This document shows, one piece after another, positions 8,474 through 16,158 of a stretch of 25,893 bases of DNA. Within the stretch, counting starts at the first letter, position 1. Each line of letters opens with the position of its first letter. The DNA lies in NCBI GenBank assembly GCA_003155275.1, contig PMCC01000003.1:1-25893 (forward strand). The letters run 5' to 3'. The notes beneath the pieces are model-generated. The model was not told the origin of the DNA. It searched no databases and saw only the letters and a list, made by a program, of their open reading frames with translations. The position numbers and the translations under genes are program-made. This DNA is from Actinomycetota bacterium. GTDB lineage: Bacteria > Actinomycetota > Humimicrobiia > Humimicrobiales > Humimicrobiaceae.

Positions 8474-8534
8474 TTTTCTGGTAGTTTTAAGAATATATTA
8501 CATTTTAAGCAATAATTCAAAAACTACCAGAAAA
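8474..8534. repeat. Perfect 15-bp inverted repeat enclosing the ligase promoter
   Basis: TTTTCTGGTAGTTTT at 8474-8488 is exactly mirrored by AAAACTACCAGAAAA at 8520-8534, with a 31-nt AT-rich centre. The arms lie immediately upstream of the -35 box and over the expected transcription start of the promoter inside. This is a likely two-site operator or, if read through from upstream, an RNA hairpin. The cognate regulator is not in the window. Confidence 0.75.
8492..8520 (-). promoter_or_regulatory. Sigma-70-type promoter for the paaK pair
   Basis: On the minus strand there is TTGAAT (8515-8520), a 17-nt spacer, and TATATT (8492-8497). The expected start of transcription is near 8485, some 30 nt before the ATG, leaving room for the AGGAGG ribosome-binding site. 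The spacing is optimal and the boxes match the consensus at 4 of 6 and 5 of 6 positions. Confidence 0.55.
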
Positions 8535-8622
8535 TATACTTATTCAGTTATAATATTTTTCTCTACTGCCCAGCCCCGGCTAATCCATCAGCCTGCTTAG
8601 CGTTTAAAAAACAAACACCGGT

Positions 8623-8640
8623 AAAAACTGGCAGCCAGTT
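8623..8640 (-). terminator. Probable intrinsic terminator after the symporter gene
   Basis: On the minus strand a short stem, AACTGG/CCAGTT with a 3-nt loop (8626-8640), runs straight into a T-tract, about 42 nt after the symporter stop codon. The stem is short, so termination may be partial. Confidence 0.5.
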
Positions 8641-8681
8641 GAGTTTTGTAAGAGACAAACTGCAATCATAAACGCATACCG

Positions 8682-10301
8682 CTATTTTGAAATTGCAATC
8701 TCCTCTTTCTTGAATGCTTTGTCTACTGTCTCCTTTGGCATCGGCTTTGTGCAAAGCGTCACTATTAAAGTAACAATAAATGCAAGCGGGAATGCTATGA
8801 CAATTGAATCCATGCTCTTCCATGGCGCACCCAGAAGGCTTGTTTTTCCTGTCATCGCAGTGACAATCCCGATTATTTTTGAATTTGCTTCATGCACAAA
8901 GAACATCCAGAATACGCTTGTTACAATACCTGTTATCATTCCAGCCAGCGCGCCAGCCTTGTTTGCCCTCTTCCAGAAAAGGCCAAGGATATACATCGGC
9001 AAAAATGTTGCGGCGCATAGTCCAAAGAACAGTGATGTTGCCCTTGCAACTATGCTTATAGGCAGGAAATATCCAAGTACAAAACTGACGATTACTCCGA
9101 TCAATATTCCAATTCTTGTTGACACAATGCCTTTGGTGGATTTCTCTTCCTTGTAATCTGCTGAATATTTCGACCTGCTGAATACATCCCTTCCAAACGA
9201 GGTCCCCATTGCATGCAACTGGCCGCTGCTGGTTGACATGGCAGCAGCAAGCAAGGTGATCATAAACAGGTATACAAACCAGGGCGGCATTGCAGCATTG
9301 ATATATGCCGGGATAATCAGGTCCACATTGCCTTTTTCAACAACATCCACAGCGATCTTGCCTGCTTCCCTGAAGAAATAAACATTTGACAGGGCTCCTA
9401 CTACAAATGCCACGCCTGTCATCATCAAAATAAAAATCCCGCCGATTAAAACTGCCCTGTTTAACTCTTTATTGCTTTTAACCATCATAAATCTTACAGC
9501 AAGCTGGGGTTGCGCAAGCACTCCGATACCGACACCCAGTATTATTGCAGAAACCACGGTCCACCATATGGGGGATCCAAGTACAGGCATTGTCGTCCAA
9601 CCCTGTCCCCCGCCTTTGGCCAGCGCTGCAGGAAACTTTGATGCCAGATCGGTCAGCGCCTTGTGCGCGCTTACGAAACCGCCTAATTTTACATAAGTCA
9701 GGATAAGCAGGGCACCCATTCCGCCAAGCATGATTGTACCTTGCAGGGTATCCGTATACATTACACCTTTTATACCTCCGGCAAATACATAAATAGCAAT
9801 TATTACAGTGTATATTACAAGAGCCCAGACAAATTGCAGCTTAAGCGACTCTTCAATAAACCTTGCAGCGCCAATAAGCACTGCGCCTGCATACATCGGC
9901 ATAAAAATAAATACCACTATACCGCCAATTCTCTGGATAGCCCTTGAATCGTACCTTTTACCCAGGAATTCCGGAAAAGTATGGGCATCCAGGTTGGCGC
10001 CAATAAGCCTTGTTTTCTTGCCAAAAAATATAAATGCCACAAATATTCCAAGCAATATGTTTAAAAAAGCAAGCCAGAGAAGCCCCATTCCAAGATTTGC
10101 AGCCTGGCCTCCAAAACCGACTATTGCAGATGTGGAAATAAAAGTTGCGCCATATGAAATGGCCATTACATATGGATGTGTCTTCCTTCCACCCACCATG
10201 AAATCAGAAGCATTTTTGGTTCGTTTCCAGCCAAGATAGCCTAGAAAGATAGTTGCCAGCAGATAAACAACCAGGACAATTATAAAAATTGTTAAGTTCA
10301 C
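8682..10301 (-). CDS. Sodium:solute symporter (SSS family)
   Basis: This inner-membrane Na+-coupled transporter has about 539 residues and roughly 13 hydrophobic helices from residue 3 onward. Family features are SYGATFISTSAIVGFGGQA (about 49-67), GGIKGVMYTDTLQG (175-188, the SSS signature region), and AAAMSTSSGQL (353-363) in the helix that normally carries Na+-site Ser/Thr residues. I chose GTG at 10301 because AAGGAG lies 5 nt upstream of it; the longer TTG frame to 10316 would overlap that ribosome-binding site. The likely cargo is a carboxylate. The position between ACT/IorAB and two arylacetate-CoA ligases suggests an aryl acid, but this is inference. A 35-residue accessory protein gene precedes it and a terminator follows it. 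Confidence 0.92.
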   Translation of the reverse strand: MNLTIFIIVLVVYLLATIFLGYLGWKRTKNASDFMVGGRKTHPYVMAISYGATFISTSAIVGFGGQAANLGMGLLWLAFLNILLGIFVAFIFFGKKTRLIGANLDAHTFPEFLGKRYDSRAIQRIGGIVVFIFMPMYAGAVLIGAARFIEESLKLQFVWALVIYTVIIAIYVFAGGIKGVMYTDTLQGTIMLGGMGALLILTYVKLGGFVSAHKALTDLASKFPAALAKGGGQGWTTMPVLGSPIWWTVVSAIILGVGIGVLAQPQLAVRFMMVKSNKELNRAVLIGGIFILMMTGVAFVVGALSNVYFFREAGKIAVDVVEKGNVDLIIPAYINAAMPPWFVYLFMITLLAAAMSTSSGQLHAMGTSFGRDVFSRSKYSADYKEEKSTKGIVSTRIGILIGVIVSFVLGYFLPISIVARATSLFFGLCAATFLPMYILGLFWKRANKAGALAGMITGIVTSVFWMFFVHEANSKIIGIVTAMTGKTSLLGAPWKSMDSIVIAFPLAFIVTLIVTLCTKPMPKETVDKAFKKEEIAISK

Positions 10302-10387
10302 TTCATCTCCTTTCAAACCAATTTCGGATGCTTAAAAGAATATTGAAACTTTTAAAACATCCTCTTTTTAAATTCTTCCAGATTCTA

Positions 10388-10423
10388 AAAAGCTGCGGCA
10401 GTCAATCAACCATGCTGCTGCCG
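10388..10423 (-). terminator. Stem-loop between the accessory protein and symporter genes
   Basis: On the minus strand CGGCAG (10418-10423) can pair with CTGCCG (10396-10401), followed within 4 nt by a T-tract. The loop is 16 nt. It could act as a partial terminator or an RNA-processing element that sets the ratio of accessory protein to symporter. Confidence 0.35.
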
Positions 10424-10431
10424 TTTTATAG

Positions 10432-10539
10432 CTACTTATCCTTATTCCACATAACTGCTCCATAAATGACGCAGAGAAGTGTTACAAGAATGCAAAACAA
10501 GTAAGCCAGAAAAACTGAAACTCCCGCAAATCCAAGCAT
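10432..10539 (-). CDS. Symporter small accessory protein (35 aa)
   Basis: This short gene starts at ATG behind a run of six G residues that makes a strong ribosome-binding site. The 35-residue product is one hydrophobic helix: MLGFAGVSVFLAYLFCIL, then LLCVIYGAVMWN, ending in charged NKDK. It matches the pattern of the tiny single-span proteins encoded just upstream of some SSS symporters, which begin MLG and end in a YGxxxWNK-like motif. The role is presumably to stabilise or modulate the adjacent transporter; this is inferred from gene order. About 130 nt and a possible stem-loop separate it from the symporter start. Confidence 0.8.
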   Translation of the reverse strand: MLGFAGVSVFLAYLFCILVTLLCVIYGAVMWNKDK

Positions 10540-10598
10540 ATTGACCCCCCTTTCAATGTTTATATAAAATGTATTTAAGAGCTTTTTTAGTTAAGTTG

Positions 10599-10616
10599 CT
10601 CTAATATCAGTTAGAG
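10599..10616. promoter_or_regulatory. Short inverted repeat upstream of the accessory protein gene
   Basis: CTCTAA, 6 nt, TTAGAG forms a dyad about 60 nt before the accessory protein start, inside the 186-nt gap after the ACT gene. It could be an operator. I do not see a convincing promoter around it. Confidence 0.25.
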
Positions 10617-10725
10617 TACATCAAAACTTACTGAAAAATCAACATAGGCGCATGACGCCACAGAAAACATCTATAGCTGCTGATGCTAATATTGACACTG
10701 CAAATAATTTTTACAGGCCCAAATC

Positions 10726-11121
10726 TTAATCACAGATAACCACATTATTTTCTCTAAGTATGCTTTCAGTCTTTGGAATGTCGCTGACACTCAAGACAAG
10801 CTTCGTCCCGGCAATCACATAAACATAGTCGATGTTTATTTTTGCATTTGCCAGAATATCAAGGATTTTGTAAAGTCCTCCGGGCCTATCCTCGACTTTG
10901 ATACAAATGGCCTCTGCAATATGAGTGGTAAATCCGGCTTCTTTCAGTTTCTGTCTTGCCGTATCTGTATCTGAAACAACCAGCCTCAAAATCCCGTAAT
11001 CCCTTGCTTCCGTTGTCGAAAACCCCTGCAGGTTTATGTCTGCATCCCTTAAAATCCTTGCGACTTCAGCGAGCCTGCCTGTCTGGTTTTCAAGAAAAAC
11101 TGTCAATTGCTTTACAGGCAT
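10726..11121 (-). CDS. Double ACT-domain amino-acid-binding protein
   Basis: The 131 residues form two ACT domains: about 4-66, beginning KQLTVFLENQTGRLAEVARIL, and about 70-131, beginning AICIKVEDRPGGLYKILDIL. Both show the typical beta strand followed by a GxL helix. There is no catalytic or DNA-binding domain. Stand-alone double-ACT proteins often sit beside phenylacetate-CoA ligase and indolepyruvate oxidoreductase genes, where they probably sense an aromatic or branched amino acid. The ATG start has AGGAGG 6 nt upstream. It lies about 80 nt after iorB on the same strand, in keeping with one transcription unit. Confidence 0.85.
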   Translation of the reverse strand: MPVKQLTVFLENQTGRLAEVARILRDADINLQGFSTTEARDYGILRLVVSDTDTARQKLKEAGFTTHIAEAICIKVEDRPGGLYKILDILANAKINIDYVYVIAGTKLVLSVSDIPKTESILRENNVVICD

Positions 11122-11203
11122 ATCTTCCTCCTGTCCAAACTTTATTTAATAATCACATTTTATAAGTCAAATTCAAACTTTTATCCAAAAAAGCAAAAAC
11201 ATT

Positions 11204-11860
11204 TTATTTAATAATGTTTTTACCTGCCAAAAACGCTTTTATATTCAAATCTATAGCTTTGCCGGGTACGCTTTCTTTTATTGCATCCATCCAATTTTCA
11301 TCTTCGAAAGGAAGCAGATTGGAAAATGCTCCAAGCATTACAATGTTTGATACTTTTATCTGGTTAAACCCTTTTGCTATTTCAACGGCATTTATAAAAA
11401 GAGAGTTTCCCGTTATTTCCTTAATCCTGGATTCAATATCTACAGGATACTGCACGTCTTTTGATGATACAGAAGAAGGGTATATTTCGTAGCTGTTTAT
11501 AAGTATGAAGCCGCATTTTTCCAATTGATTTATGTATCTTAAGCCTTCAAGTTTTTCAAGGGCTACTATGAAGTCAGCTTTATCTATTGTGGGAGAAAAT
11601 ACTTTTTTTCCGAACCTTACACTGCCCTCTACACTGCCGCCGCGCTGTGACATCCCGTGCACTTCTGATACTTTCACATCATATCCTGCGTTTATGGCAG
11701 CTCTTGCCAAAACAGCGCTTCCAAGAATTATGCCCTGTCCGCCCACTCCCGCAAAAAGAATAGAAATTATTTCACCTTTTTTCAAAGAACTTTCAGAGTT
11801 TTCTGATACAATTTTAAAAACCTTATTATAATTGATGCTATTATTGTCGATTTTATTCAT
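11204..11860 (-). CDS. iorB: Indolepyruvate ferredoxin oxidoreductase, beta subunit
   Basis: This 218-residue subunit contains the pyruvate:ferredoxin oxidoreductase gamma-type domain. FAGVGGQGIILGSAVLARAA lies near residues 36-55, HGMSQRGGSVEGSVRFG follows, and a C-terminal MLGAFSNLLPF helix region ends the domain. With IorA it oxidatively decarboxylates arylpyruvates to aryl-acetyl-CoA, reducing ferredoxin, or runs in reverse. The N-terminus is about 30 residues longer than usual before the GxGGQG motif and the ATG has no good ribosome-binding site. An internal start (TTG at the LKKGEI segment) is therefore possible. It lies 189 nt after iorA, a gap filled by a 31-bp-period repeat array. 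Confidence 0.9.
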   Translation of the reverse strand: MNKIDNNSINYNKVFKIVSENSESSLKKGEIISILFAGVGGQGIILGSAVLARAAINAGYDVKVSEVHGMSQRGGSVEGSVRFGKKVFSPTIDKADFIVALEKLEGLRYINQLEKCGFILINSYEIYPSSVSSKDVQYPVDIESRIKEITGNSLFINAVEIAKGFNQIKVSNIVMLGAFSNLLPFEDENWMDAIKESVPGKAIDLNIKAFLAGKNIIK

Positions 11861-11870
11861 AAAATGTTTT

Positions 11871-12060
11871 ATTTATTTTGTTTTTTTAAGAAAACTTCTT
11901 TTAGCCTTAATTTATTTTAAGGAATTATTGTTCACTATTAGTATATTTTAAAAAATTTTTCTTCTATCTTAAGCTTATTCTAAAAAATTTACCTTCGCCA
12001 TAAGCTTATTTTAAAAAAATTACTTCACTGACAGTTTATTTTAAGAAAACTATCTTTTTA
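11871..12060. repeat. Degenerate 31-bp-period tandem repeat (about six units)
   Basis: The core TTATTTTAAAAAAATT recurs with its TTTTAA (TTCTAA in one unit) step at about 11887, 11918, 11949, 11981, 12012 and 12042. The spacings are 31, 31, 32, 31 and 30. The two best-preserved units (11970-12000 and 12001-12031) both begin TAAGCTTATT. The array fills the iorA-iorB gap and its last unit runs over the stop codon of iorA. Confidence 0.7.
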
Positions 12061-13951
12061 CGGCATTTATTGCTTTGTGTTTACATACATCGATACAGAC
12101 TTCACAGTTAGTACAATTGCTGCTGTTTATAACATATGATCCATCCCGAAGCTCTATGGCAGGGCACCCGAATTTCATGCAAACGCCGCACTGCCTGCAT
12201 ACAAGAGGGTCAATAGTGGGTGTTTCGGCATCGCTCTTCTTTTGAAGCAATGCGCAGACCCTTCTGCACACCACTAAAGAAAGCTCATTTCTTGCAAGCT
12301 CTTCCCGCAAGATTTTCTCAAGTTTTTTTAAATTATAAGGATCCACTACCCTTATATGTTTAATGCCCGCTGCTTTTGCTATAGCTTCAGGCTTTATTTG
12401 GACCGCATCATCGCCCATAAGTGTTTTGCCGACTCCGGGATTTACCTGGTGTCCCGTCATTGCGGTAGTGCCGTTATCGAGAATGATAATGAGCCCTAAA
12501 GCGTTATTGTAGACATTATCAATCAGCGGCGTGATCCCCGAATGGAAAAAAGTGGAGTCTCCAATAACAGAAACAACCTTGTTTTTTAATCCGGGATCAG
12601 CTTTCTCCATGCCAAGCGCCTGTCCAAGTCCGGCACCCATACATAATGTACTGTCAATATAGTTTAGCGGCGGCAAAACAGCCAGCGTGTAGCACCCGAT
12701 ATCGCCCATAACTGCCACTTTTAATTTTTTTAAAATGTAAAAAACAGAGCGGTGAGAACAACCGGCACAAAGTACCGGTGGCCTGGGAGGCAGGTCGGTT
12801 GAAAGCTTTTTAATTGAAAGCTGCTTTAAATTTTCCAGTGCGGCATTTTCCTTTCTGGAAATCCCTGCAACGCTGACAGTTTTGGTGAAACTGCTGGAAT
12901 TCAGGCTTATATTTCCCTCATCCTGCCCGGCAAAAAAATCAATGCCAAAAAGTGCGCTGTGAACCTTTTTCATATGTGCAAGGCTAAGTTCGCCATATTC
13001 AGGGAAATACTCTTTTCCGGCAACAGCAGTACCGGGTAGAATCAGTTTAATCTGCTCTTCAAGAAAAGGGTCAAGCTCCTCTATAACCAGGATGAGCTTT
13101 TTATTGCGGGCAAATTCCCTTATGGTATTTTCAGGCAGAGGATTTGTCATTTTAAGTTTCAAAATAGGCAGGCCATCAAAGATTTCCCGGGCATACTGGT
13201 ATGATATGCCGGAGGTGATAATGCCTATGCCTGCTGCGGAAAAGCTCTTTGACGATTTAGGCGGTATATAAATATCATAATATCCGGGATCTTCGCAATA
13301 CTCTTTTAACTTTTCCCATCTTTCCATCATGGCCTGGTGCCTTATCCTCGCATGTGAAGGAATCATGACGTATTTACGGGAATCTTTAACATATTTTTTA
13401 ACGGGCAGCTCTGTTTTTTGCCCGATTTTTACAATGGAGCGCGAGTGGGATATCCTTGTCGTTGTCCTTAAAAGGACAGGGGTGTCGAAATCCTCACTGA
13501 TATTAAAGGCGGCTTTAACCAAGTCAAGTGCTTCCTGGCTGTCGGTAGGTTCCAGCATTGGGACCTTTGCAAATTTCGCATAAAACCTGTTGTCCTGTTC
13601 ATTTTGGGAGCTGTGCATATGAGGGTCATCAGCAGAAACGATAACCAGTCCTGCCCCCACCCCGGTATAAGCCAGGGTCATAAAAGGGTCCGCTGCGACA
13701 TTTAAGCCCACATGCTTCATGGCCACAAGAGTGCGAGCGCCCGCCATGCTTGCTCCTGAGCCTGCTTCCATTGCAACTTTTTCGTTTACAGACCACTGGC
13801 AGTAAATATCACGGTATTTTGCAATATTCTCAAGAATCTCTGTTGAAGGAGTACCGGGATAAGCCGATGCAAATTTGACGCCGGCTTCATATGCACCCCT
13901 TGCTATGGCTTCATTGCCTGTTAATAGTTTAATTTTTTCGTTTATGCCCAA
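12050..13951 (-). CDS. iorA: Indolepyruvate ferredoxin oxidoreductase, alpha subunit
   Basis: This is the 633-residue catalytic subunit. The N-terminal domain opens with GNEAIARGAYEAG and YPGTPSTEI (31-39). A thiamine-diphosphate domain carries GDIGCY (416-421) and GDSTFFHSG (464-472) plus DNGTTAMTGHQ. Two ferredoxin-like clusters end the protein: CxxCxxCxxxxCP at C585/588/591/596 and CxxCxxCxxxC at C613/616/619/623. All are as expected for IorA. The start is TTG with only a weak AAAGA upstream; no better in-frame start is visible. It is the first gene of the minus-strand aryl-acid cluster. The 334-nt gap upstream must hold its promoter. Substrates are arylpyruvates from aromatic amino acids; the direction of the reaction in vivo is not set by sequence. 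Confidence 0.95.
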   Translation of the reverse strand: MGINEKIKLLTGNEAIARGAYEAGVKFASAYPGTPSTEILENIAKYRDIYCQWSVNEKVAMEAGSGASMAGARTLVAMKHVGLNVAADPFMTLAYTGVGAGLVIVSADDPHMHSSQNEQDNRFYAKFAKVPMLEPTDSQEALDLVKAAFNISEDFDTPVLLRTTTRISHSRSIVKIGQKTELPVKKYVKDSRKYVMIPSHARIRHQAMMERWEKLKEYCEDPGYYDIYIPPKSSKSFSAAGIGIITSGISYQYAREIFDGLPILKLKMTNPLPENTIREFARNKKLILVIEELDPFLEEQIKLILPGTAVAGKEYFPEYGELSLAHMKKVHSALFGIDFFAGQDEGNISLNSSSFTKTVSVAGISRKENAALENLKQLSIKKLSTDLPPRPPVLCAGCSHRSVFYILKKLKVAVMGDIGCYTLAVLPPLNYIDSTLCMGAGLGQALGMEKADPGLKNKVVSVIGDSTFFHSGITPLIDNVYNNALGLIIILDNGTTAMTGHQVNPGVGKTLMGDDAVQIKPEAIAKAAGIKHIRVVDPYNLKKLEKILREELARNELSLVVCRRVCALLQKKSDAETPTIDPLVCRQCGVCMKFGCPAIELRDGSYVINSSNCTNCEVCIDVCKHKAINAVKR

Positions 13952-14285
13952 TCTTTAAATTAATTCAGCTGATTATTATTATGGTTTAACAAATTAGTTT
14001 TTATTGAATAATTCATTAAATTTTAGGAAAATATTTGTTAAATTTAGCCAGAGATCTTCTCACTTTAGCCTGTTTGGCCAATTATTCACCGTAAACGAAT
14101 TAAGTTATATAGTATATATAAGAAGATTTAAATGTAAAGAAACATCCCTTTCCCAAGGTACCTGAAATACATTTTTAAATTAAGCAATTACTTTTACTTT
14201 TTAAGGCTAACTACTTTTGCATTTGAGAGTAATTATATAATTCAATTTATTTTGTTGCGAATTTAATATAATATATTCAGTTAGG
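13952..14285. other. Divergent intergenic region between iorA and the DUF1287 gene
   Basis: No gene is visible in these 334 bases. It should hold promoters for both flanking genes. On the plus strand TATAAT (14267-14272) lies only 14 nt before the ATG at 14286, without a good -35 box. If used, it would give a nearly leaderless transcript. No clear iorA promoter was found. Confidence 0.4.
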
Positions 14286-15188
14286 ATGGAAAAGGCAAAA
14301 AAAATACAAATCAGAAAAAGCCAGGGCTTTAAGATAATAGTCTTTGCTGTAGTTGTGTTTTCGGCTGTCCAGGTGTGGTTTCTATATAAAAACTATAAGG
14401 TAATTGTGACTAAGCTTCCTGATAATCTCTACGCATCACCATTAAGTTTTCCTGTCTCTGAGCTGACAATCAATTCAAAATACCAGCCGCCTTCAGAAAA
14501 TCCGGAAAAGAACCAAAGCGCAGTGACCACTGAAGAAACTATTTCGCTTGAGAATTCACTTGAAACTGCTGTTACAACCGCCACCGAACCTGTTGAAACT
14601 TCTGCTGAAAGCTCCCAGGAGTTTATTTTAACAGATGTACAGAAAAAGATTGTAATAAGGCTGATAGCGCTGCTTGGGGAGGATATAAAGTACGGTTACA
14701 AGGTTTATAAAGAAACAGGCTACCCGAGTGAAAATATCTGGATATCAACCGATGTCATTTCAATGGTCCTGAAAGATACCGGGTACGACTTGATGGAGTT
14801 GATAAATAAAGATATGGTGGACCATAAAGAGGATTACCCCATGGATATCAAAAACAGAAAGGACCCCATTAAATATATAGATTTCAGGGATGTCTTTTTC
14901 CAGGAACAATTCTTTAAAAGAAATGCGCTTGAGCTTGAGAAAAAATTCATCCCCGGTAATAATGAAAACATGATCCAGTGGCAGCCCGGGGATATAGTAT
15001 ATTTTCAGTTCGACCCTAAAGACCCCTACCAGGATCTTGCCGGTTTTATTTCTTCAAAAAATAATGACAAGGGTGTGCCGCTTGTAATAATGATCTCGAA
15101 AGAGTTTGGGAAAGTGGTGGAAGTCGACAAACTCCAGGAATACATAATAGTAGGGCACTTCAGATATCCAAACCCTTATACAGAATAA
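14286..15188 (+). CDS. DUF1287-family protein with replaced active-site residues
   Basis: The 300-residue protein has an N-terminal membrane anchor (about 17-34) and a Ser/Thr/Glu-rich linker (about 65-112). Its C-terminal domain matches DUF1287 (PF06940), an NlpC/P60-like fold. Conserved landmarks are TGYP (145-148), TDVISMVLKDTGYDLMELI, WQPGDIV (232-238) and the terminal IIVGHFRYP. The positions I expect to be catalytic are changed. The cysteine of the VCTD motif is S154 (ISTD). The HIG histidine is replaced in DLAGFI (250-255). The later HN pair is replaced in VIMIS (267-271). It is therefore probably a non-enzymatic, surface-exposed binding protein. It is transcribed alone on the plus strand, and the ATG follows a weak AGG. 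Confidence 0.75.
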   Translation: MEKAKKIQIRKSQGFKIIVFAVVVFSAVQVWFLYKNYKVIVTKLPDNLYASPLSFPVSELTINSKYQPPSENPEKNQSAVTTEETISLENSLETAVTTATEPVETSAESSQEFILTDVQKKIVIRLIALLGEDIKYGYKVYKETGYPSENIWISTDVISMVLKDTGYDLMELINKDMVDHKEDYPMDIKNRKDPIKYIDFRDVFFQEQFFKRNALELEKKFIPGNNENMIQWQPGDIVYFQFDPKDPYQDLAGFISSKNNDKGVPLVIMISKEFGKVVEVDKLQEYIIVGHFRYPNPYTE

Positions 15189-15248
15189 TAAAGACATGTA
15201 AAGAGGTGTGGATCTTTGCGAAAAAGAATGAAGTTTCATTCGGAAGTG

Positions 15249-15290
15249 TAAATACTTATGCTTAAAGAGTAAATACTTATTCTTAAAGAG
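15249..15290. repeat. Two 21-bp direct repeats
   Basis: TAAATACTTATGCTTAAAG and TAAATACTTATTCTTAAAG follow each other directly with a 21-nt period and one mismatch. They lie in the gap between the convergent DUF1287 and queuosine transporter genes. Confidence 0.6.
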
Positions 15291-15328
15291 TAAAAGAATA
15301 AAGAATTGATAGTGCCCACCCGCCGGTT

Positions 15329-16012
15329 TTAGAACTTGAATGGGTTAAAGTTTGTTTTATAGTCAAAATAGTCCACTTTTTCCCTTCTCTTAAGGCCTCC
15401 CACAATCCCGTAAGTCAGCGGCGTAAGCAGGATTTCAAGCCCGACTTTGAAAACATAATTGGAAACTATGATAAGAAATACAAGCCTCCACTCATAAACC
15501 CCTAAAAAAGCAATAAGTACAAAAAGCAGGGTATCTATTCCTTCACCAATTACAGTTGAGCCTATTGTCCTTACCCAAAGCATCCTTCCCTTTGTAAATA
15601 TCTTTATTTTGGCAAGTATAAAGGAATTTAAGAATTCGCCGCAAAAATATGCAACAAGTGATGCAGTTACAATCCGCGGAGCCTGGCCAAGGATTTTTAT
15701 GAAAGCTTCCTGGAATGCCCATCCGGGCGCAGGCTTTAAAATGCTTATAATACCAAGAGTTAAAGCCATCAGGAGAGCAGAAAAAAAGCCTATCCAGATT
15801 ACCCTTCGGCCCTTGCTGTATCCATATACTTCAGTAAGAATGTCACCAAAAATATAAGACAGCGGGAACAGTATTGTCCCTCCATCAAAAGTAAACCTCC
15901 ATATCTGCACAATTTTTGTAGAAGCTATATTGGAAATTAAAAGTACGGCCACAAACAGGCCCGTAATAAGGTCGAGATATCTGTACTGGGTTTGGTTTGA
16001 ATTATCATCCAT
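15329..16012 (-). CDS. yhhQ: Queuosine precursor transporter (YhhQ/VUT family)
   Basis: This 227-residue inner-membrane protein of the VUT_1 family (PF02592) has about six helices. Diagnostic stretches are LISNIASTKIV, FPLSYIFGDILTEVYGYSKG (about 49-68) and GSTVIGEGIDTLLF (about 151-164). Family members take up 7-cyano-7-deazaguanine or 7-aminomethyl-7-deazaguanine for tRNA queuosine synthesis. No queuosine pathway gene is nearby. The ATG has no strong ribosome-binding site. A 146-nt leader with several potential hairpins precedes it. Confidence 0.88.
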   Translation of the reverse strand: MDDNSNQTQYRYLDLITGLFVAVLLISNIASTKIVQIWRFTFDGGTILFPLSYIFGDILTEVYGYSKGRRVIWIGFFSALLMALTLGIISILKPAPGWAFQEAFIKILGQAPRIVTASLVAYFCGEFLNSFILAKIKIFTKGRMLWVRTIGSTVIGEGIDTLLFVLIAFLGVYEWRLVFLIIVSNYVFKVGLEILLTPLTYGIVGGLKRREKVDYFDYKTNFNPFKF

Positions 16013-16090
16013 ACTGTTTTTATGATTATTGGTAAATTTATATTAAGTTATTGTCAGCCATAACAAAGCCTGCAAACGCTGGATTTCCCT

Positions 16091-16112
16091 ATATGCGGTT
16101 TTAGCCACATAT
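16091..16112 (-). promoter_or_regulatory. Hairpin in the leader of the queuosine transporter gene
   Basis: On the minus strand ATATGTGG and CCGCATAT form an 8-bp stem with one G-U pair and a CTAAAA-type loop. A second stem, TTGTTA/TGACAA with a TGGC loop, lies closer to the gene. There is no T-tract after either. I could not match the consensus of a known preQ1 riboswitch class, so this is only a structured leader. Confidence 0.3.
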
Positions 16113-16158
16113 TGCGCTTTGATCTATAGACAATCGCGCTGCACAGTTTAAATATTTA

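Noticed and set aside
8181..8600. 139-codon open frame on the plus strand over the start of the second ligase gene
   Set aside because: It is antisense to a clearly conserved enzyme and to its promoter and ribosome-binding site, and its translation resembles no family.
9808..10239. 143-codon plus-strand frame inside the symporter gene (also 8710-9156)
   Set aside because: Both are antisense shadows of a well-conserved membrane protein; their proline- and isoleucine-rich translations are typical of antisense reading.
16013..16158. preQ1 riboswitch
   Set aside because: Hairpins exist, but the conserved loop and tail sequences of the classes I know are not visible; kept only as a structured leader.
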